Below, piece by piece: positions 33,666-42,838 of a stretch of DNA of 64,000 bases. Position 1 is the first letter of the stretch, and each line of letters starts with the position of its first letter. The notes under the pieces were generated by a model, which saw only the letters and a list, made by a program, of their open reading frames with translations, was not told the origin of the DNA and ran no database searches. Source of the DNA: WQXF01 sp031552825. Lineage in GTDB: Bacteria > Bacillota > Clostridia > Christensenellales > Aristaeellaceae. Location of the stretch: the NCBI GenBank assembly GCA_031552825.1, contig JAVBMD010000011.1, positions 1 to 64,000 on the forward strand, in the 5' to 3' direction. Position numbers and translations under genes: made by a program.

Positions 33666-33750
33666 CAAGATGAGAAAATGTGCGGAAGACGCCGCACGTT
33701 AGAAAAAATCGTCGGGTTCGCGCTTGCAGTGCCCACGGTTTGTTCCGTTT

Positions 33751-33793
33751 AGCATTTTCTGCGCGCATGCGTGTACGCAAATGGGAAAATGCT
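33751..33793 (+). promoter_or_regulatory. 5' leader hairpin before RNase J ribosome site
   Basis: Perfect AGCATTTTC/GAAAATGCT arms (33751-33759, 33785-33793), with inner TGCG/CGCA pairing (33760-33763, 33776-33779), ends three bases before the GAAAGGGGG ribosome site. It may modulate translation or stability, possibly self-cleavage by the encoded nuclease. Confidence 0.6.
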
Positions 33794-33811
33794 TGTGAAA
33801 GGGGGATCGTT

Positions 33812-35473
33812 GTGGCGCCTACCTCAAAATTGCGAATCATCCCGCTGGGAGGCGTAGATGAAATCGGCAAAAACATCACCGTATTTGAATACGAAGACGA
33901 TATTCTGGTAGTCGATTGCGGTTCTATTTTTCCCAAGGAGGACATGCTGGGCATCGATCTGGTGATTCCGGACGTGACGTACCTTGTGGAAAACAAGGAT
34001 CGGCTTCGCGGCTACTTGATTACCCACGGGCATGAGGATCACATCGGGGCGCTTCCGTATGTGTTGCGCCAAGCGCCCGCGCCGGTCTACGGCACCAAGC
34101 TGACGCTGGCGTTGGCAGAAAACAAATTGCGTGAACACAATGTCGAAAACATTCATCTCGAGGTTGTGCGCGCCAAGGACACCCTGCGCTTTGGCCAGCT
34201 TTCAGTGCAGTTCATCAAGGTCAACCATTCCATCACCGGTGCGCTGGCCATGGCGATTACCTCGCCGGTGGGCACCGTGGTCACTACCGGCGATTTTAAG
34301 ATCGACTATACGCCCATCGACGGCGAGGTGACCGATTTGAACACCTTCGCGGCGCTGGGCGATCGCGGCGTGCAGATGCTGCTGGCCGAATCAACCAACG
34401 TAGAGCGCCCCGGCTATACCATGTCGGAGCGGAAGATCGGCGAAACCTTCCGCAGCCTGTTCCGCACGGCGACCGGCCGCGTCATCGTCGCGATGTTCGG
34501 TTCCAATATCCACCGCATTCAGCAGGTGGTGGACGCATCGGCGCGCTTCGGGCGCCGGGTGTGCTTCATCGGCCGCAGCATGGTCAATGTGGTGCGCGTC
34601 GCTATCCAGATCGGCGAGCTCAAGATCCCAGAGGGGCATCTGATAAATGCCGAATCGCTGGATCGCTACGACGACGATGAGATCGTGGTCATCACCACCG
34701 GCAGCCAAGGCGAGCCGATGTCGGGATTGGTGCGCATGGCCTACAGCGAACACAAAAAGCTGCAAATCCGCACCAGCGATCTGGTGATCGTTTCGGCGAC
34801 GCCGATTCCCGGCAACGAGATCTTGGTTTCACGCGTTATCAACCAACTCTACCGCATTGGTGCGCAGGTGGTGTATGAGAGCATCGCCGATGTGCATGTC
34901 TCCGGCCACGCGTGTCAAGAGGAACTCAAGCTCATCCATACGCTGACCAAACCCAAGTTTTTTATGCCGGTTCACGGTGAATACCGCATGCTTTGGCGGC
35001 ATGCGCAGCTGGCTCAGTCGTTGGGCATGGATGCGAAAAATATCGTGATTCCTGAGATCGGTCAGGTGATCGAGCTGGGCGAGGACTCCCTTCACATCGC
35101 CGGATCGGTACCCACCGGCAGCGTAATGGTGGATGGGCTGGGCATCGGCGACGTGGGCAATGTGGTGCTGCGCGACCGCAAACACCTCTCGCAGGATGGC
35201 CTTATCATCGTGTCGGTAGCGGTGCGCAAGGAGAACGGCGCGCTCATCTCCGGTCCGGATATCATCTCGCGCGGCTTTGTGTACGTGCGGGAAAACGAGG
35301 CGCTGGTCGAGAGCATCAAGCAGCTCGTGCTGCGCATTCTGCAGCAGTACGCCAACATTCAGTCCGGCGATTGGACCACGATCAAAAACCGCATCAAGGA
35401 CGAGCTGCATACCTACCTGTTCGAGCAAATGAAGCGCAACCCGATGATCCTGCCCATCATCGTTGAGGTTTAA
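33812..35473 (+). CDS. rnj: Ribonuclease J
   Basis: A 553-residue metallo-beta-lactamase/beta-CASP ribonuclease (5'-3' exo- and endonuclease central to RNA decay in Firmicutes). It starts APTSKLRIIPLGGVDEIGKN, carries the metal motif THGHEDHIGA (H72, H74, D76, H77), the beta-CASP motif ITTGSQGEPMSGLVRMA and the HVSGHACQEELK and PVHGEYRML elements. The GTG at 33812 is chosen because AAAGGGGG precedes it by 6 bases and the protein then has normal length; an ATG at 33680 would add 44 atypical residues. Confidence 0.93.
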   Translation: MAPTSKLRIIPLGGVDEIGKNITVFEYEDDILVVDCGSIFPKEDMLGIDLVIPDVTYLVENKDRLRGYLITHGHEDHIGALPYVLRQAPAPVYGTKLTLALAENKLREHNVENIHLEVVRAKDTLRFGQLSVQFIKVNHSITGALAMAITSPVGTVVTTGDFKIDYTPIDGEVTDLNTFAALGDRGVQMLLAESTNVERPGYTMSERKIGETFRSLFRTATGRVIVAMFGSNIHRIQQVVDASARFGRRVCFIGRSMVNVVRVAIQIGELKIPEGHLINAESLDRYDDDEIVVITTGSQGEPMSGLVRMAYSEHKKLQIRTSDLVIVSATPIPGNEILVSRVINQLYRIGAQVVYESIADVHVSGHACQEELKLIHTLTKPKFFMPVHGEYRMLWRHAQLAQSLGMDAKNIVIPEIGQVIELGEDSLHIAGSVPTGSVMVDGLGIGDVGNVVLRDRKHLSQDGLIIVSVAVRKENGALISGPDIISRGFVYVRENEALVESIKQLVLRILQQYANIQSGDWTTIKNRIKDELHTYLFEQMKRNPMILPIIVEV

Positions 35474-35523
35474 TGCGGCGATTTGGCATAAAGATTTAGT
35501 TCGGAAAAAAGAGGGATACTACC

Positions 35524-35871
35524 ATGGATATTTACGACCGTGCGAACCAATTGGCCGAGGAGATTCGGCAGAGCGAAATGCGGCAGGAGTACGCGCGCCT
35601 GCAGGAGGAAGCCATGGCCGACGAGACCAACCGCGCGCTAATCAAGGAGTATAAACGCCTGCAGGTTACCCTGCAAATGCATGCGATGGGCGGCGAGGCG
35701 CCGCCGGAGGAGGACATGCAGCGCTTTCAGCAGATCTCTTCGCTTCTGTACATGAACGACGATGTGCAGGCCTATCTGCTGGCGGAGATGAAGCTGCAAA
35801 AGACGCTGGCCGACGTCATCAAGCTGCTGACCGACGCCGCAGGCATTCGCTTTGATTTTCCAGAGAAATAA
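35524..35871 (+). CDS. YlbF/YmcA-family protein
   Basis: A 115-residue helical protein of the Com_YlbF type (DIYDRANQLAEEIRQSEMRQ and RFQQISSLLYMNDDVQAYL). In Bacillus, YlbF, YmcA and YaaT form a complex that assists RNase Y in mRNA maturation and affects sporulation and competence. Its place directly after RNase J fits an RNA-decay role. RBS AGAGGGATACTACC. Confidence 0.85.
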   Translation: MDIYDRANQLAEEIRQSEMRQEYARLQEEAMADETNRALIKEYKRLQVTLQMHAMGGEAPPEEDMQRFQQISSLLYMNDDVQAYLLAEMKLQKTLADVIKLLTDAAGIRFDFPEK

Positions 35872-35926
35872 TGATCGCAAAAAACGGCAATGATTGCTAC
35901 AACCGAACGAGGGGAGGAATCCGCTT

Positions 35927-37111
35927 TTGGCCAGAAAACCACGGCGCGATTATGATGCCGAAACGCTGCACGAGGAGCGTTCCTACGGCTTTTTTTGGTA
36001 CGATTGGATCTGGAGGGTGCTTCGGCCGATCCTTGTGCTGGTTTGCAGCGTGTGCATCGTCGGCGGCTTGCTGTTCACGGGCTGGCAGTGGGCGGAGGAT
36101 AAATTCATCTCACCGGTGAATGTTCACGATGAGCAACCGATTCCGTTTACCGTAAAAAGCGGCAGCTCATTGACGCGGGTTGCCGCCGATTTGGAGGCCG
36201 CGCAGTTGGTGCGCAACCGCACGGTATTCAAATATATGGCCGATTTTATGGGCATGGGACAGAAGATCCAGCCCGGAGAGTATATGCTGACCCGCGCTAT
36301 GACGCCGCAGCAGGTCATCGCCATGCTGTCCACCGGCGACGGCAAACCAAACACCGCAAAAATCACCATCATTCCCGGTTGGACGGTGGAGGACGCGGCG
36401 GAGAAGCTGTTCGCCGACGGCGTCATCAAAAACAAGGAGGAGTTCCTCGCGCTATGCCGCAGCGGCGAAACCTATCGTGATTATTACTATATCGCCGATG
36501 TGCTGGACACGCCAAATGCAGGGCAGCGCAGGTACGTGCTCGAGGGCTATCTTTCGCCCAATACCTATGAGGTGTTTACCTCCGCTACCGCCGACGACAT
36601 CATCAAGAAGCTGCTGGCACAGACCGAGGCTGCCTTCCCGGCGAACTATTTCGAGCGCGCCGAGGAGTTGGGGATGACCATGGATCAGGTGCTGACGCTG
36701 GCTTCGATGATCGAAAAGGAAGCCAAGACAAAGGATTTTGCCAAGGTCTCAGCGGTTTTTCACAATCGCTTGAAGAAGGGTGAAATCATGGGTTCCGACG
36801 TTACCATCAAGTACGTGCTCGGCACGAAAAAGATGTCGCTTTCTAAGCAGGATCTGGCGGTGGCCTCGCCCTTCAACTCCTATACGAACAAAGGGTTGCC
36901 GATCGGACCGATCTGCAGCCCCTCCGGCGATGCCATCCTTGCCGCGTTGTATCCCGACAATGAGTTCCTTGCGAGGGGCTATCTCTACTTCTGCAGCACC
37001 GATCCGGATACCGGTGAGCTGGCGTTTGCGATCACGCAGAAGGAACACGACGCTAACGTCGCCAAGTACGCGCCGCTGTGGCAGGCATATGACGCAAGCC
37101 GTGGCCTGTAA
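35927..37111 (+). CDS. mltG: Endolytic murein transglycosylase
   Basis: A 394-residue membrane-anchored YceG/MltG enzyme. Cytoplasmic N-terminus, one membrane segment (LVLVCSVCIVGGLLFTGW), a LysM-like region (PFTVKSGSSLTRVAADLEAA), then the catalytic domain with LTLASMIEKEAKTKDFAKVS (catalytic glutamate in IEKEA) and GSDVTIKYVLG. It cuts nascent glycan strands to release them during growth. The TTG start at 35927 is chosen for GGGGAGGAA 7-10 bases upstream; the ATG at 35894 lies upstream of that site. Confidence 0.9.
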   Translation: MARKPRRDYDAETLHEERSYGFFWYDWIWRVLRPILVLVCSVCIVGGLLFTGWQWAEDKFISPVNVHDEQPIPFTVKSGSSLTRVAADLEAAQLVRNRTVFKYMADFMGMGQKIQPGEYMLTRAMTPQQVIAMLSTGDGKPNTAKITIIPGWTVEDAAEKLFADGVIKNKEEFLALCRSGETYRDYYYIADVLDTPNAGQRRYVLEGYLSPNTYEVFTSATADDIIKKLLAQTEAAFPANYFERAEELGMTMDQVLTLASMIEKEAKTKDFAKVSAVFHNRLKKGEIMGSDVTIKYVLGTKKMSLSKQDLAVASPFNSYTNKGLPIGPICSPSGDAILAALYPDNEFLARGYLYFCSTDPDTGELAFAITQKEHDANVAKYAPLWQAYDASRGL

Positions 37112-37121
37112 GCATCGGGCA

Positions 37122-38348
37122 ATGCCGGAGTTGCTGGCGCCCGCGGGCGGCATGCAGCAGTTGGAGGCGGCGCTGCGCTTCGGCGCCGACGCGGTGTATG
37201 TCGGGATGCCGCGCAGCAGCCTGCGCGCCCATGCCGTCGGTTTTGTGCCCGACGCGTTGGCGGAAGCGGCGCGGCGTACCCATGCCGCCGGGAAAAAGAT
37301 TTATGTCACGCTCAATATTTTGCCCACCGATGCGCAGCTTCAAGGGCTGTTAATCGACGCGCGGCACGCTGCGGAGGCGGGTGTGGATGCCGCAATCGTG
37401 GCCGACGCTGGGGCGGTAGACCTGTTGCGCGCGGAGTTGCCGGAGCTTCCGCTGCACCTAAGCACGCAAGCGAACACGCTCAACGCGCGCGCGGCGGGGT
37501 TCTGGCACCGGCACGGCGTATCCCGCGTCATTCTGGCGCGGGAGCTTTCCCTTGCGCAGATCGCAGATATGCGCAAGGCATTGCCGGACTCGTTGGCATT
37601 GGAAGCCTTTGTGCATGGCGCGATGTGCATGGCTTATTCCGGGCGTTGCTTGCTTAGCGCGGCGATCAATGGACGCAGCGCCAACGGCGGGGATTGCACC
37701 CAACCCTGCCGGTGGCAGTATGCGTTGCATGAAGCGGGCAGCGTTCGCCCCGCACTGCCCATCGAACAGGATGCGCAAGGTACCGCCGTGCTCAGCGCAG
37801 GGGACTTGTGCATGATTGCGCATCTGCCCGCACTGTGCGAGGCTGGGCTGTCTAGCTTCAAGATCGAGGGGCGTATGAAGGGTGAATATTACGTGGCGAC
37901 GGTGGTCGGCGCGTACCGCCGCGCGCTGGACGCGCTGGCTCAAGGAGCCGACGCGTACGAACGGATGCTGCCGGAACTGCTTGAAGCGTTGCGCACAGTC
38001 AGCCATCATCGGTTCGACACGGGATTTTTCTTTGGCACGCCGCAGATGCCCGGCGGCGCGGGCGGCTACACGCAGACTGCCGAGCACGTCGGCAGCGTTT
38101 TGGAGTGCCTTCCAGACGGGCTGGCGCGGGTGGAGGTAAAAAACCGCTTCTTTGTCGGCGATGCGCTGGTGGCACTGACGCCGCAGGGGGAAGTGCCGCT
38201 CACGGTTCGCTCTATCGCCTTGGAGCCGGAAGGGGAGCTTGTCGATTGCGCGAATCGCCCGAAATCGGTGGTGCGCCTGCCGCTGCCGTCAAGCGTGGCG
38301 GCGGGGGATTTGCTGCGCGGCTCCTGCAGGAATCACAATCATTCATAG
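37122..38348 (+). CDS. Peptidase U32 family protein (tRNA/rRNA hydroxylation type)
   Basis: A 408-residue protein with the U32 start MPELLAPAGGMQQLEAALRF, the signature EAFVHGAMCMAYSGRCLLS and conserved cysteines in CTQPCRWQY. U32 proteins such as TrhP and RlhA make 5-hydroxyuridine in tRNA or hydroxycytidine in rRNA from prephenate-linked chemistry; their protease label is historical. Neighbouring mltG is also typical of Bacillus yrrN/yrrO. The ATG at 37122 fits the family; in-frame starts at 37089 and 37101 overlap mltG and are possible. Confidence 0.87.
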   Translation: MPELLAPAGGMQQLEAALRFGADAVYVGMPRSSLRAHAVGFVPDALAEAARRTHAAGKKIYVTLNILPTDAQLQGLLIDARHAAEAGVDAAIVADAGAVDLLRAELPELPLHLSTQANTLNARAAGFWHRHGVSRVILARELSLAQIADMRKALPDSLALEAFVHGAMCMAYSGRCLLSAAINGRSANGGDCTQPCRWQYALHEAGSVRPALPIEQDAQGTAVLSAGDLCMIAHLPALCEAGLSSFKIEGRMKGEYYVATVVGAYRRALDALAQGADAYERMLPELLEALRTVSHHRFDTGFFFGTPQMPGGAGGYTQTAEHVGSVLECLPDGLARVEVKNRFFVGDALVALTPQGEVPLTVRSIALEPEGELVDCANRPKSVVRLPLPSSVAAGDLLRGSCRNHNHS

Positions 38349-38360
38349 CGGGTTTGCGGA

Positions 38361-38389
38361 TTGACTTTTGACGCCGCGTTTTTTATACT
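38361..38389 (+). promoter_or_regulatory. Promoter of ROK kinase gene
   Basis: TTGACT (38361-38366), 17-base spacer, TATACT (38384-38389); ~57 bases before the ATG. Confidence 0.78.
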
Positions 38390-38446
38390 ATATTGAATGC
38401 AAAAAAATGTCTTATGGATTGATATGAGGATAGTGAGGAAGCACAC

Positions 38447-39331
38447 ATGTTGTTAGGCGGTTTGGAGGCTGGGGGCACCAAGATGGTATGCCTCGTCGGT
38501 GATGAGGCAGGGAACATCACCCAACGCGAATCCTTTCCCACCACCACGCCGGAGGAAACCATGCCGGCGCTGATCGAATTTTTTCGCGCATATCCGATTG
38601 AGGCGCTTGGCATCGGCAGCTTTGGGCCGCTGGAGTTGGATCCAAAGAACCCCAAATGGGGCTATATCACCACCACGCCCAAGCTGCCGTGGCGCGATTT
38701 TGATCTGGCGGGTACGCTGATGCGCGCGCTCAAGGTGCCGGTGGGGCTGGACACCGACGTGAATGCCGCGGCCATGGCTGAGGCCAGCTTGGGCGCGGCA
38801 GCGGGGTTGCCGAGCTGTGTGTATTTCACCGTCGGCACCGGCATCGGCGGCGGCGTGTATCTGGAGGGGAAGAACATTCACGGCTTGGTACATCCGGAGT
38901 TCGGGCACATCCTGCTGCGAGCCCATCCTGATGATCCCACACCGGAGGGCTTTTGCCCCTACCACAGCGGCTGTATGGAAGGGCTGGCAAACGGCCCCGC
39001 GATACAGAAGCGCTGGGGGAAGCCGGGGAGCGAGTTGCCGCCCGATCATCCCGCGTGGGTGCTGGAAGCGCACTATCTGGCGCAGGCCTGTATGGCGGCG
39101 ATCCTGATTCTCAGCCCGCACAAGATTGTGCTCGGCGGAGGCGTGATGCATCAATTGCACCTGTTCCCGGTGATCCACGAGGAAGTGCGCCGCCTGCTCA
39201 ACGGTTACGTACAGCACGCGGCTGTGCTGGGACGCATCGAAGATTACATCGTGCCGCCGGGACTTGGAGACAATGCCGGGGGCGTAGGGTCGCTGCTGCT
39301 TGGTTTGGAAAGTCTAAAGGCGCGGAGATAG
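38447..39331 (+). CDS. ROK-family sugar kinase (fructokinase-like)
   Basis: A 294-residue ASKHA kinase. It has the phosphate loop GGLEAGGTKM, the base D104 in DTDVNAAAMAE, the TVGTGIGGGVYLEG motif and the ROK zinc cluster (H154, C170, H173, C176 in FGHILLRAH...CPYHSGC). The LGIGSFGPLEL stretch and WGYITTTPKLPW match bacterial fructokinases. It would phosphorylate fructose or a related hexose in the cytosol. It has its own promoter and is followed by gtrA after 20 bases. Confidence 0.9.
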   Translation: MLLGGLEAGGTKMVCLVGDEAGNITQRESFPTTTPEETMPALIEFFRAYPIEALGIGSFGPLELDPKNPKWGYITTTPKLPWRDFDLAGTLMRALKVPVGLDTDVNAAAMAEASLGAAAGLPSCVYFTVGTGIGGGVYLEGKNIHGLVHPEFGHILLRAHPDDPTPEGFCPYHSGCMEGLANGPAIQKRWGKPGSELPPDHPAWVLEAHYLAQACMAAILILSPHKIVLGGGVMHQLHLFPVIHEEVRRLLNGYVQHAAVLGRIEDYIVPPGLGDNAGGVGSLLLGLESLKARR

Positions 39332-39351
39332 CAAAACACACGGAGGATACA

Positions 39352-39822
39352 ATGAAGGCACTATTGGCATGGGGGCTCATGCTTTGGCACAAATATGAAA
39401 AGCTCCGTTACTTGGTGGTCGGCGGCCTGACGACGGTGCTCAACTATGCGGTATACGCCGCCTGTCTGTGGTTGTTCGCCGGAAAATACGATTATATTTT
39501 CGCCACAACAATCTCCTTCATCGCGGCGGTTATCTTTGCTTATTACACCAACAAGCACATGGTCTTTCAAGCAAAGACCGCAAGCAAAGAGGATGCGCTG
39601 CGCGAGGCCGGTTCTTTTTTGATGATGCGTTTGGTTTCCTTTGGCTTTGAGCTGGCGGCGATGTGGTTGCTGGTCGACGTGCTGCACATGAACAAGTGGC
39701 TGGCGAAGCTGCCGGTGAATATCATCATCGTGATTCTCAACTACGTATTCAGCAAGCTGTTCATTTTCCGCAAGCAAAAGGCCGATCTTCCGGGGAATGG
39801 GGAAGAAAACCCCACCGTATAA
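39352..39822 (+). CDS. GtrA-family membrane protein
   Basis: A 156-residue protein with four membrane segments and the GtrA landmarks YLVVGGLTTVLNYAVYAA and YYTNKHMVFQAK, ending NYVFSKLFIFRK. GtrA proteins are proposed flippases or helpers for lipid-linked sugars in cell-wall polysaccharide decoration. RBS CGGAGGATACA fixes the ATG at 39352; the longer opening back to 38953 lies inside the kinase gene. Confidence 0.9.
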   Translation: MKALLAWGLMLWHKYEKLRYLVVGGLTTVLNYAVYAACLWLFAGKYDYIFATTISFIAAVIFAYYTNKHMVFQAKTASKEDALREAGSFLMMRLVSFGFELAAMWLLVDVLHMNKWLAKLPVNIIIVILNYVFSKLFIFRKQKADLPGNGEENPTV

Positions 39823-39875
39823 TCGTTAATTGAGAAAGCCTTGTAGGCAGGCTATAGGAAAATCAGGAGGAAACT

Positions 39876-40736
39876 ATGCGCAAACGATGGATGCTGCGCG
39901 TGCTGGCGCTTTGCCTGTGCGTGCTGGTATGCGTGCCGACCGTGCTGCACGCGGAGGAGCTACAGGTTAAGGTCGGCGCCAAGGAGCTTTCGATACGCAA
40001 GGATTTGCCCAAGGAGATACGCAATATTGCCGTTGTGGTTTGCGATCCGCAGGGCGAGAGCAAGTACGGACCGACTGAAACGATGATGATCGCTTCCATC
40101 AACACACGCACCGGCGCGGCGTACATGACGCTGCTGCAGCCCGCCTTGCTGGTGGAGATGCCGATGGTGGGGCAGGCCACGCTTTCGCAAGCCTATGCGC
40201 TGGGCGGCGAAAACTTGGTAATCAAGACGTTAAACGAGCTTTTCGGCCTCAACATCCGCGAGGTGGTGGCCATCGACCTGCGCCGCTTCTCGGCGGTGGT
40301 GGAAGCGGTGGAAGGCATCCGCATGAAGCTGACCGACGAGGAAGCGGCGGCGATGAACCTGCCCGCGAACGAAGAGATCACCCTCAATCTCGAGCAAACG
40401 CTGGCTTTTATGCGCCTGCCGCGCACCGATCCCATACAAGATCGCCAGTATGACGTGGTGATGCAAGCGCTCTTTCAGGGTACCCGCGACCGGAATATTG
40501 GCAAGCTGACGGACCTGCTTAAGAAGGGTCTGGGCAGCATTGACACCAAGATTAGTTTCATCGATATGGTGGGTCTGGGTACCAAGGTGGTGGGCGGCGA
40601 CGTGCGCGAAGAGTTGCGCCTGCCCGCGGTGGATCTGTTGGTGCAGGTGGGCGATCAGCCGCCTTATCAATACACCGCCGATATGGAAGCCGCCAAGGCG
40701 GCGCTGCATCAGTTCCTTTATGGCGAGGCGAAATAA
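39876..40736 (+). CDS. LytR-CpsA-Psr-like protein with degenerate active site
   Basis: A 286-residue protein with a signal peptide (RVLALCLCVLVCVPTVLHA) and an LCP-like fold: TETMMIASINTRTGAAYMTL, LSQAYALGGENLVIKTLNELFGLNI and VVAIDLRRFSAVVEAVEGI. LCP enzymes transfer teichoic acids or other polymers to peptidoglycan. The usual RSDTMM and SIPRD motifs that bind Mg and pyrophosphate read GPTETMM and LLQPA here, while RTDPIQDRQ keeps the last arginine pair. Catalytic competence is therefore doubtful. GtrA lies just upstream and a terminator follows. Confidence 0.78.
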   Translation: MRKRWMLRVLALCLCVLVCVPTVLHAEELQVKVGAKELSIRKDLPKEIRNIAVVVCDPQGESKYGPTETMMIASINTRTGAAYMTLLQPALLVEMPMVGQATLSQAYALGGENLVIKTLNELFGLNIREVVAIDLRRFSAVVEAVEGIRMKLTDEEAAAMNLPANEEITLNLEQTLAFMRLPRTDPIQDRQYDVVMQALFQGTRDRNIGKLTDLLKKGLGSIDTKISFIDMVGLGTKVVGGDVREELRLPAVDLLVQVGDQPPYQYTADMEAAKAALHQFLYGEAK

Positions 40737-40759
40737 TTCCAATCCTGCGTAAAAACACC

Positions 40760-40800
40760 AACGGAGCCTGCGGTTTGCGTCGCATGCTCCGTTTTCTTTT
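40760..40800 (+). terminator. Intrinsic terminator after LCP-like gene
   Basis: 13-bp stem with one mismatch (40760-40772, 40781-40793), followed by TTTTCTTTT. Confidence 0.88.
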
Positions 40801-40850
40801 CGGGCAAACTGCATGCGTCGGATGACAACCGACGGATGGAGGGATGCGCA

Positions 40851-41447
40851 ATGGGCACGCGCCGAAGGAAACGGCAGGTTCCGTGGTGGGGCGTCGCGGG
40901 GGTTTTGCTCGTGATGCTGGTGGTGATTGTACAGCCGTGGAAGCTGTGGGCAACCGAAAAAGCCACGCCCTTGTTGCCGGGAACAACGGCTTTGCCGGGC
41001 AGCGCGCTTGAGGAGAACGCCGCCGAAAGCCTTTCGCAAGCCGGTTTGTTGGAGCGCGGCGCAATCTTCGATCAAACGCTGCAATATAAGCCCTGCGGGC
41101 ATGTGGTACAGCGGCGTGTTGCAGCACCGACGGAACTGCTGGGCATGGATCGCAAGGCGTTAGAAAAAGCGCTGCCCGACTACCGCATCACCGCCTTTGG
41201 CGGCAAAGAAGTGGTCATGCAACGCGAAATGGAAATATTCTGCCCCGATCATTGGGTGCTCAAGCCGGATGCGCAAGGAGAGCTATGCGTGTGGCAAAAC
41301 CGCCTTGGCGAGGAGATGCAACAAATGCGCGCGCTGGGCATCGGCGCGGAGGATGTGCCGGAAGAAGAGCGTGAGAAAGTACGAGCGGGCAAGGCGTTCA
41401 CTTCGCTGGAAGCATTGGAAGGATGGCTAGAGAGCGCCGACAGCTAA
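40851..41447 (+). CDS. BofC-like sporulation protein (probable)
   Basis: A 198-residue protein with a basic N-terminus, one membrane/signal segment (WWGVAGVLLVMLVVIVQPW) and a C-terminal part resembling the BofC C-terminal domain: EIFCPDHWVLKPDAQGELCV, EDVPEEEREKVRAGKAFTS and EALEGWLES. In Bacillus, BofC is made in the forespore and delays sigma-K activation through SpoIVB. The C-terminal likeness is by eye only. RBS TGGAGGGATGCGCA decides the ATG at 40851 over one 15 bases earlier. Its stop overlaps the convergent argH by four bases. Confidence 0.55.
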   Translation: MGTRRRKRQVPWWGVAGVLLVMLVVIVQPWKLWATEKATPLLPGTTALPGSALEENAAESLSQAGLLERGAIFDQTLQYKPCGHVVQRRVAAPTELLGMDRKALEKALPDYRITAFGGKEVVMQREMEIFCPDHWVLKPDAQGELCVWQNRLGEEMQQMRALGIGAEDVPEEEREKVRAGKAFTSLEALEGWLESADS

Positions 41448-42838
41448 AGCGTTGTCCCTCGCAGCAGCATCTCTCCCGCCTCGATGGCGGATAAAACCGC
41501 CTCCGGAGCCGGGCCGCCGGGTAGCGCACGCCGCGATATGCAGGCGGAAAGCGACAGCGCATCGAACACGTCGGCCTGAAAAAGGGCGGAGAAGCTTTGC
41601 AGCTCGGCGAGCGAAAGATCGAGCAACGCCTTGCCGTCATGCAGGCAATGCAGCACCAACTTGCCGATTACCTCGTGCGCCTCGCGGAAGGCCATGCCGC
41701 GCCCGACCAGATAATCGGCGGCGTCGGTGGCGTTGGTGAAGCCGCCCGTCGCGCCGCGCGCCATCACATCGGCGCGGAAGCGTGCCGCCCGCAGCATGCG
41801 CGTGAACACAGGCAGCGCCTGCGCCAGCGTATCGCGGGCATCGAACAGCGCCTCCTTATCCTCCTGCAAATCCTTGTTGTAGGCCAGCGGCAACCCTTTC
41901 ATCGTGGTCAACAGCGCCATTAAATCGCCATAGACCCGCCCGGTTTTGCCGCGGATCAGCTCCGCGACATCCGGGTTTTTCTTTTGCGGCATGATGCTGG
42001 AGCCTGTGGAGAAGGCATCGTCCATCTCCACAAAGCGGAATTCGTCGCTGGACCAGAGAATCAATTCCTCGCAAAAGCGGGAGAGGTGCATCATGGTCAG
42101 CGAAGCGGCGTGCAGGTAATCGAGCATAAAGTCGCGATCGCTGACGGCGTCGAGGCTGTTGCGCGTGATGGCGGAAAAGCCCAGCAGTTCGGCCACACGC
42201 TGCCGGCTGAGCGGGTAAGTGGTTCCTGCCAGCGCACCGGAGCCCAACGGCATCACGTCGGCGTGGCGATGCGCGTCGCAAAAGCGATCCATGTCGCGGA
42301 GGAACATCTCGAAGTAGGCCATCAGGTGGTGCGCCAGCGTAATGGGTTGCGCCTTTTGCAGGTGCGTATAGCCGGGCATTAGGGTATCAAGATGCGCGCG
42401 CGCCAACGACAGCAGCGTTTCGCACAGCGCACGCAGCATGCCATGCGCCTCGGTAGCGATATCCTTGGCGTACATGCGGGCATCCAGCGCCACTTGGTCG
42501 TTGCGGCTCCTGCCGGTATGCAGGCGTTTGCCCGCCTCGCCGATGCGCGCGATGAGCAGCGTTTCCACGTTCATGTGGATGTCCTCGGCGGCGATGTCGA
42601 ACGTTACCTTGCCCGCTTCAATATCGGTCAGAATGCCGCGCAATCCTTCGGCAATGCTTGCGGCATCGACGGCGGAAATCACGCCCTGCTCGCCTAGCAT
42701 GGTGGCGTGGGCGATGGAACCCACGATGTCCTGCCGGTAAAGCCGCTGATCGAAGCGGATCGAGGAGTGAAAGTCGTCGACCGCAGCGTCGGTGGCCTTC
42801 TCAAAGCGCCCGCCCCAAAGCTTCTGTGACTTATCCAT
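41444..42838 (-). CDS. argH: Argininosuccinate lyase
   Basis: A 464-residue enzyme of the fumarase/aspartase superfamily, cutting argininosuccinate to arginine and fumarate. It begins KLWGGRFEKATDAAVDDFHS, has HTGRSRNDQVALDARMY and the signature GSSIMPQKKNPDVAELIRGK. Full length. It follows argG with an 8-base overlap, forming the argGH operon. Confidence 0.96.
   Translation of the reverse strand: MDKSQKLWGGRFEKATDAAVDDFHSSIRFDQRLYRQDIVGSIAHATMLGEQGVISAVDAASIAEGLRGILTDIEAGKVTFDIAAEDIHMNVETLLIARIGEAGKRLHTGRSRNDQVALDARMYAKDIATEAHGMLRALCETLLSLARAHLDTLMPGYTHLQKAQPITLAHHLMAYFEMFLRDMDRFCDAHRHADVMPLGSGALAGTTYPLSRQRVAELLGFSAITRNSLDAVSDRDFMLDYLHAASLTMMHLSRFCEELILWSSDEFRFVEMDDAFSTGSSIMPQKKNPDVAELIRGKTGRVYGDLMALLTTMKGLPLAYNKDLQEDKEALFDARDTLAQALPVFTRMLRAARFRADVMARGATGGFTNATDAADYLVGRGMAFREAHEVIGKLVLHCLHDGKALLDLSLAELQSFSALFQADVFDALSLSACISRRALPGGPAPEAVLSAIEAGEMLLRGTTL

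Noticed and set aside
36780..37121. Upstream extension of the U32 gene
   Set aside because: It overlaps the conserved end of mltG in another frame and adds serine/arginine-rich sequence not seen in U32 proteins.
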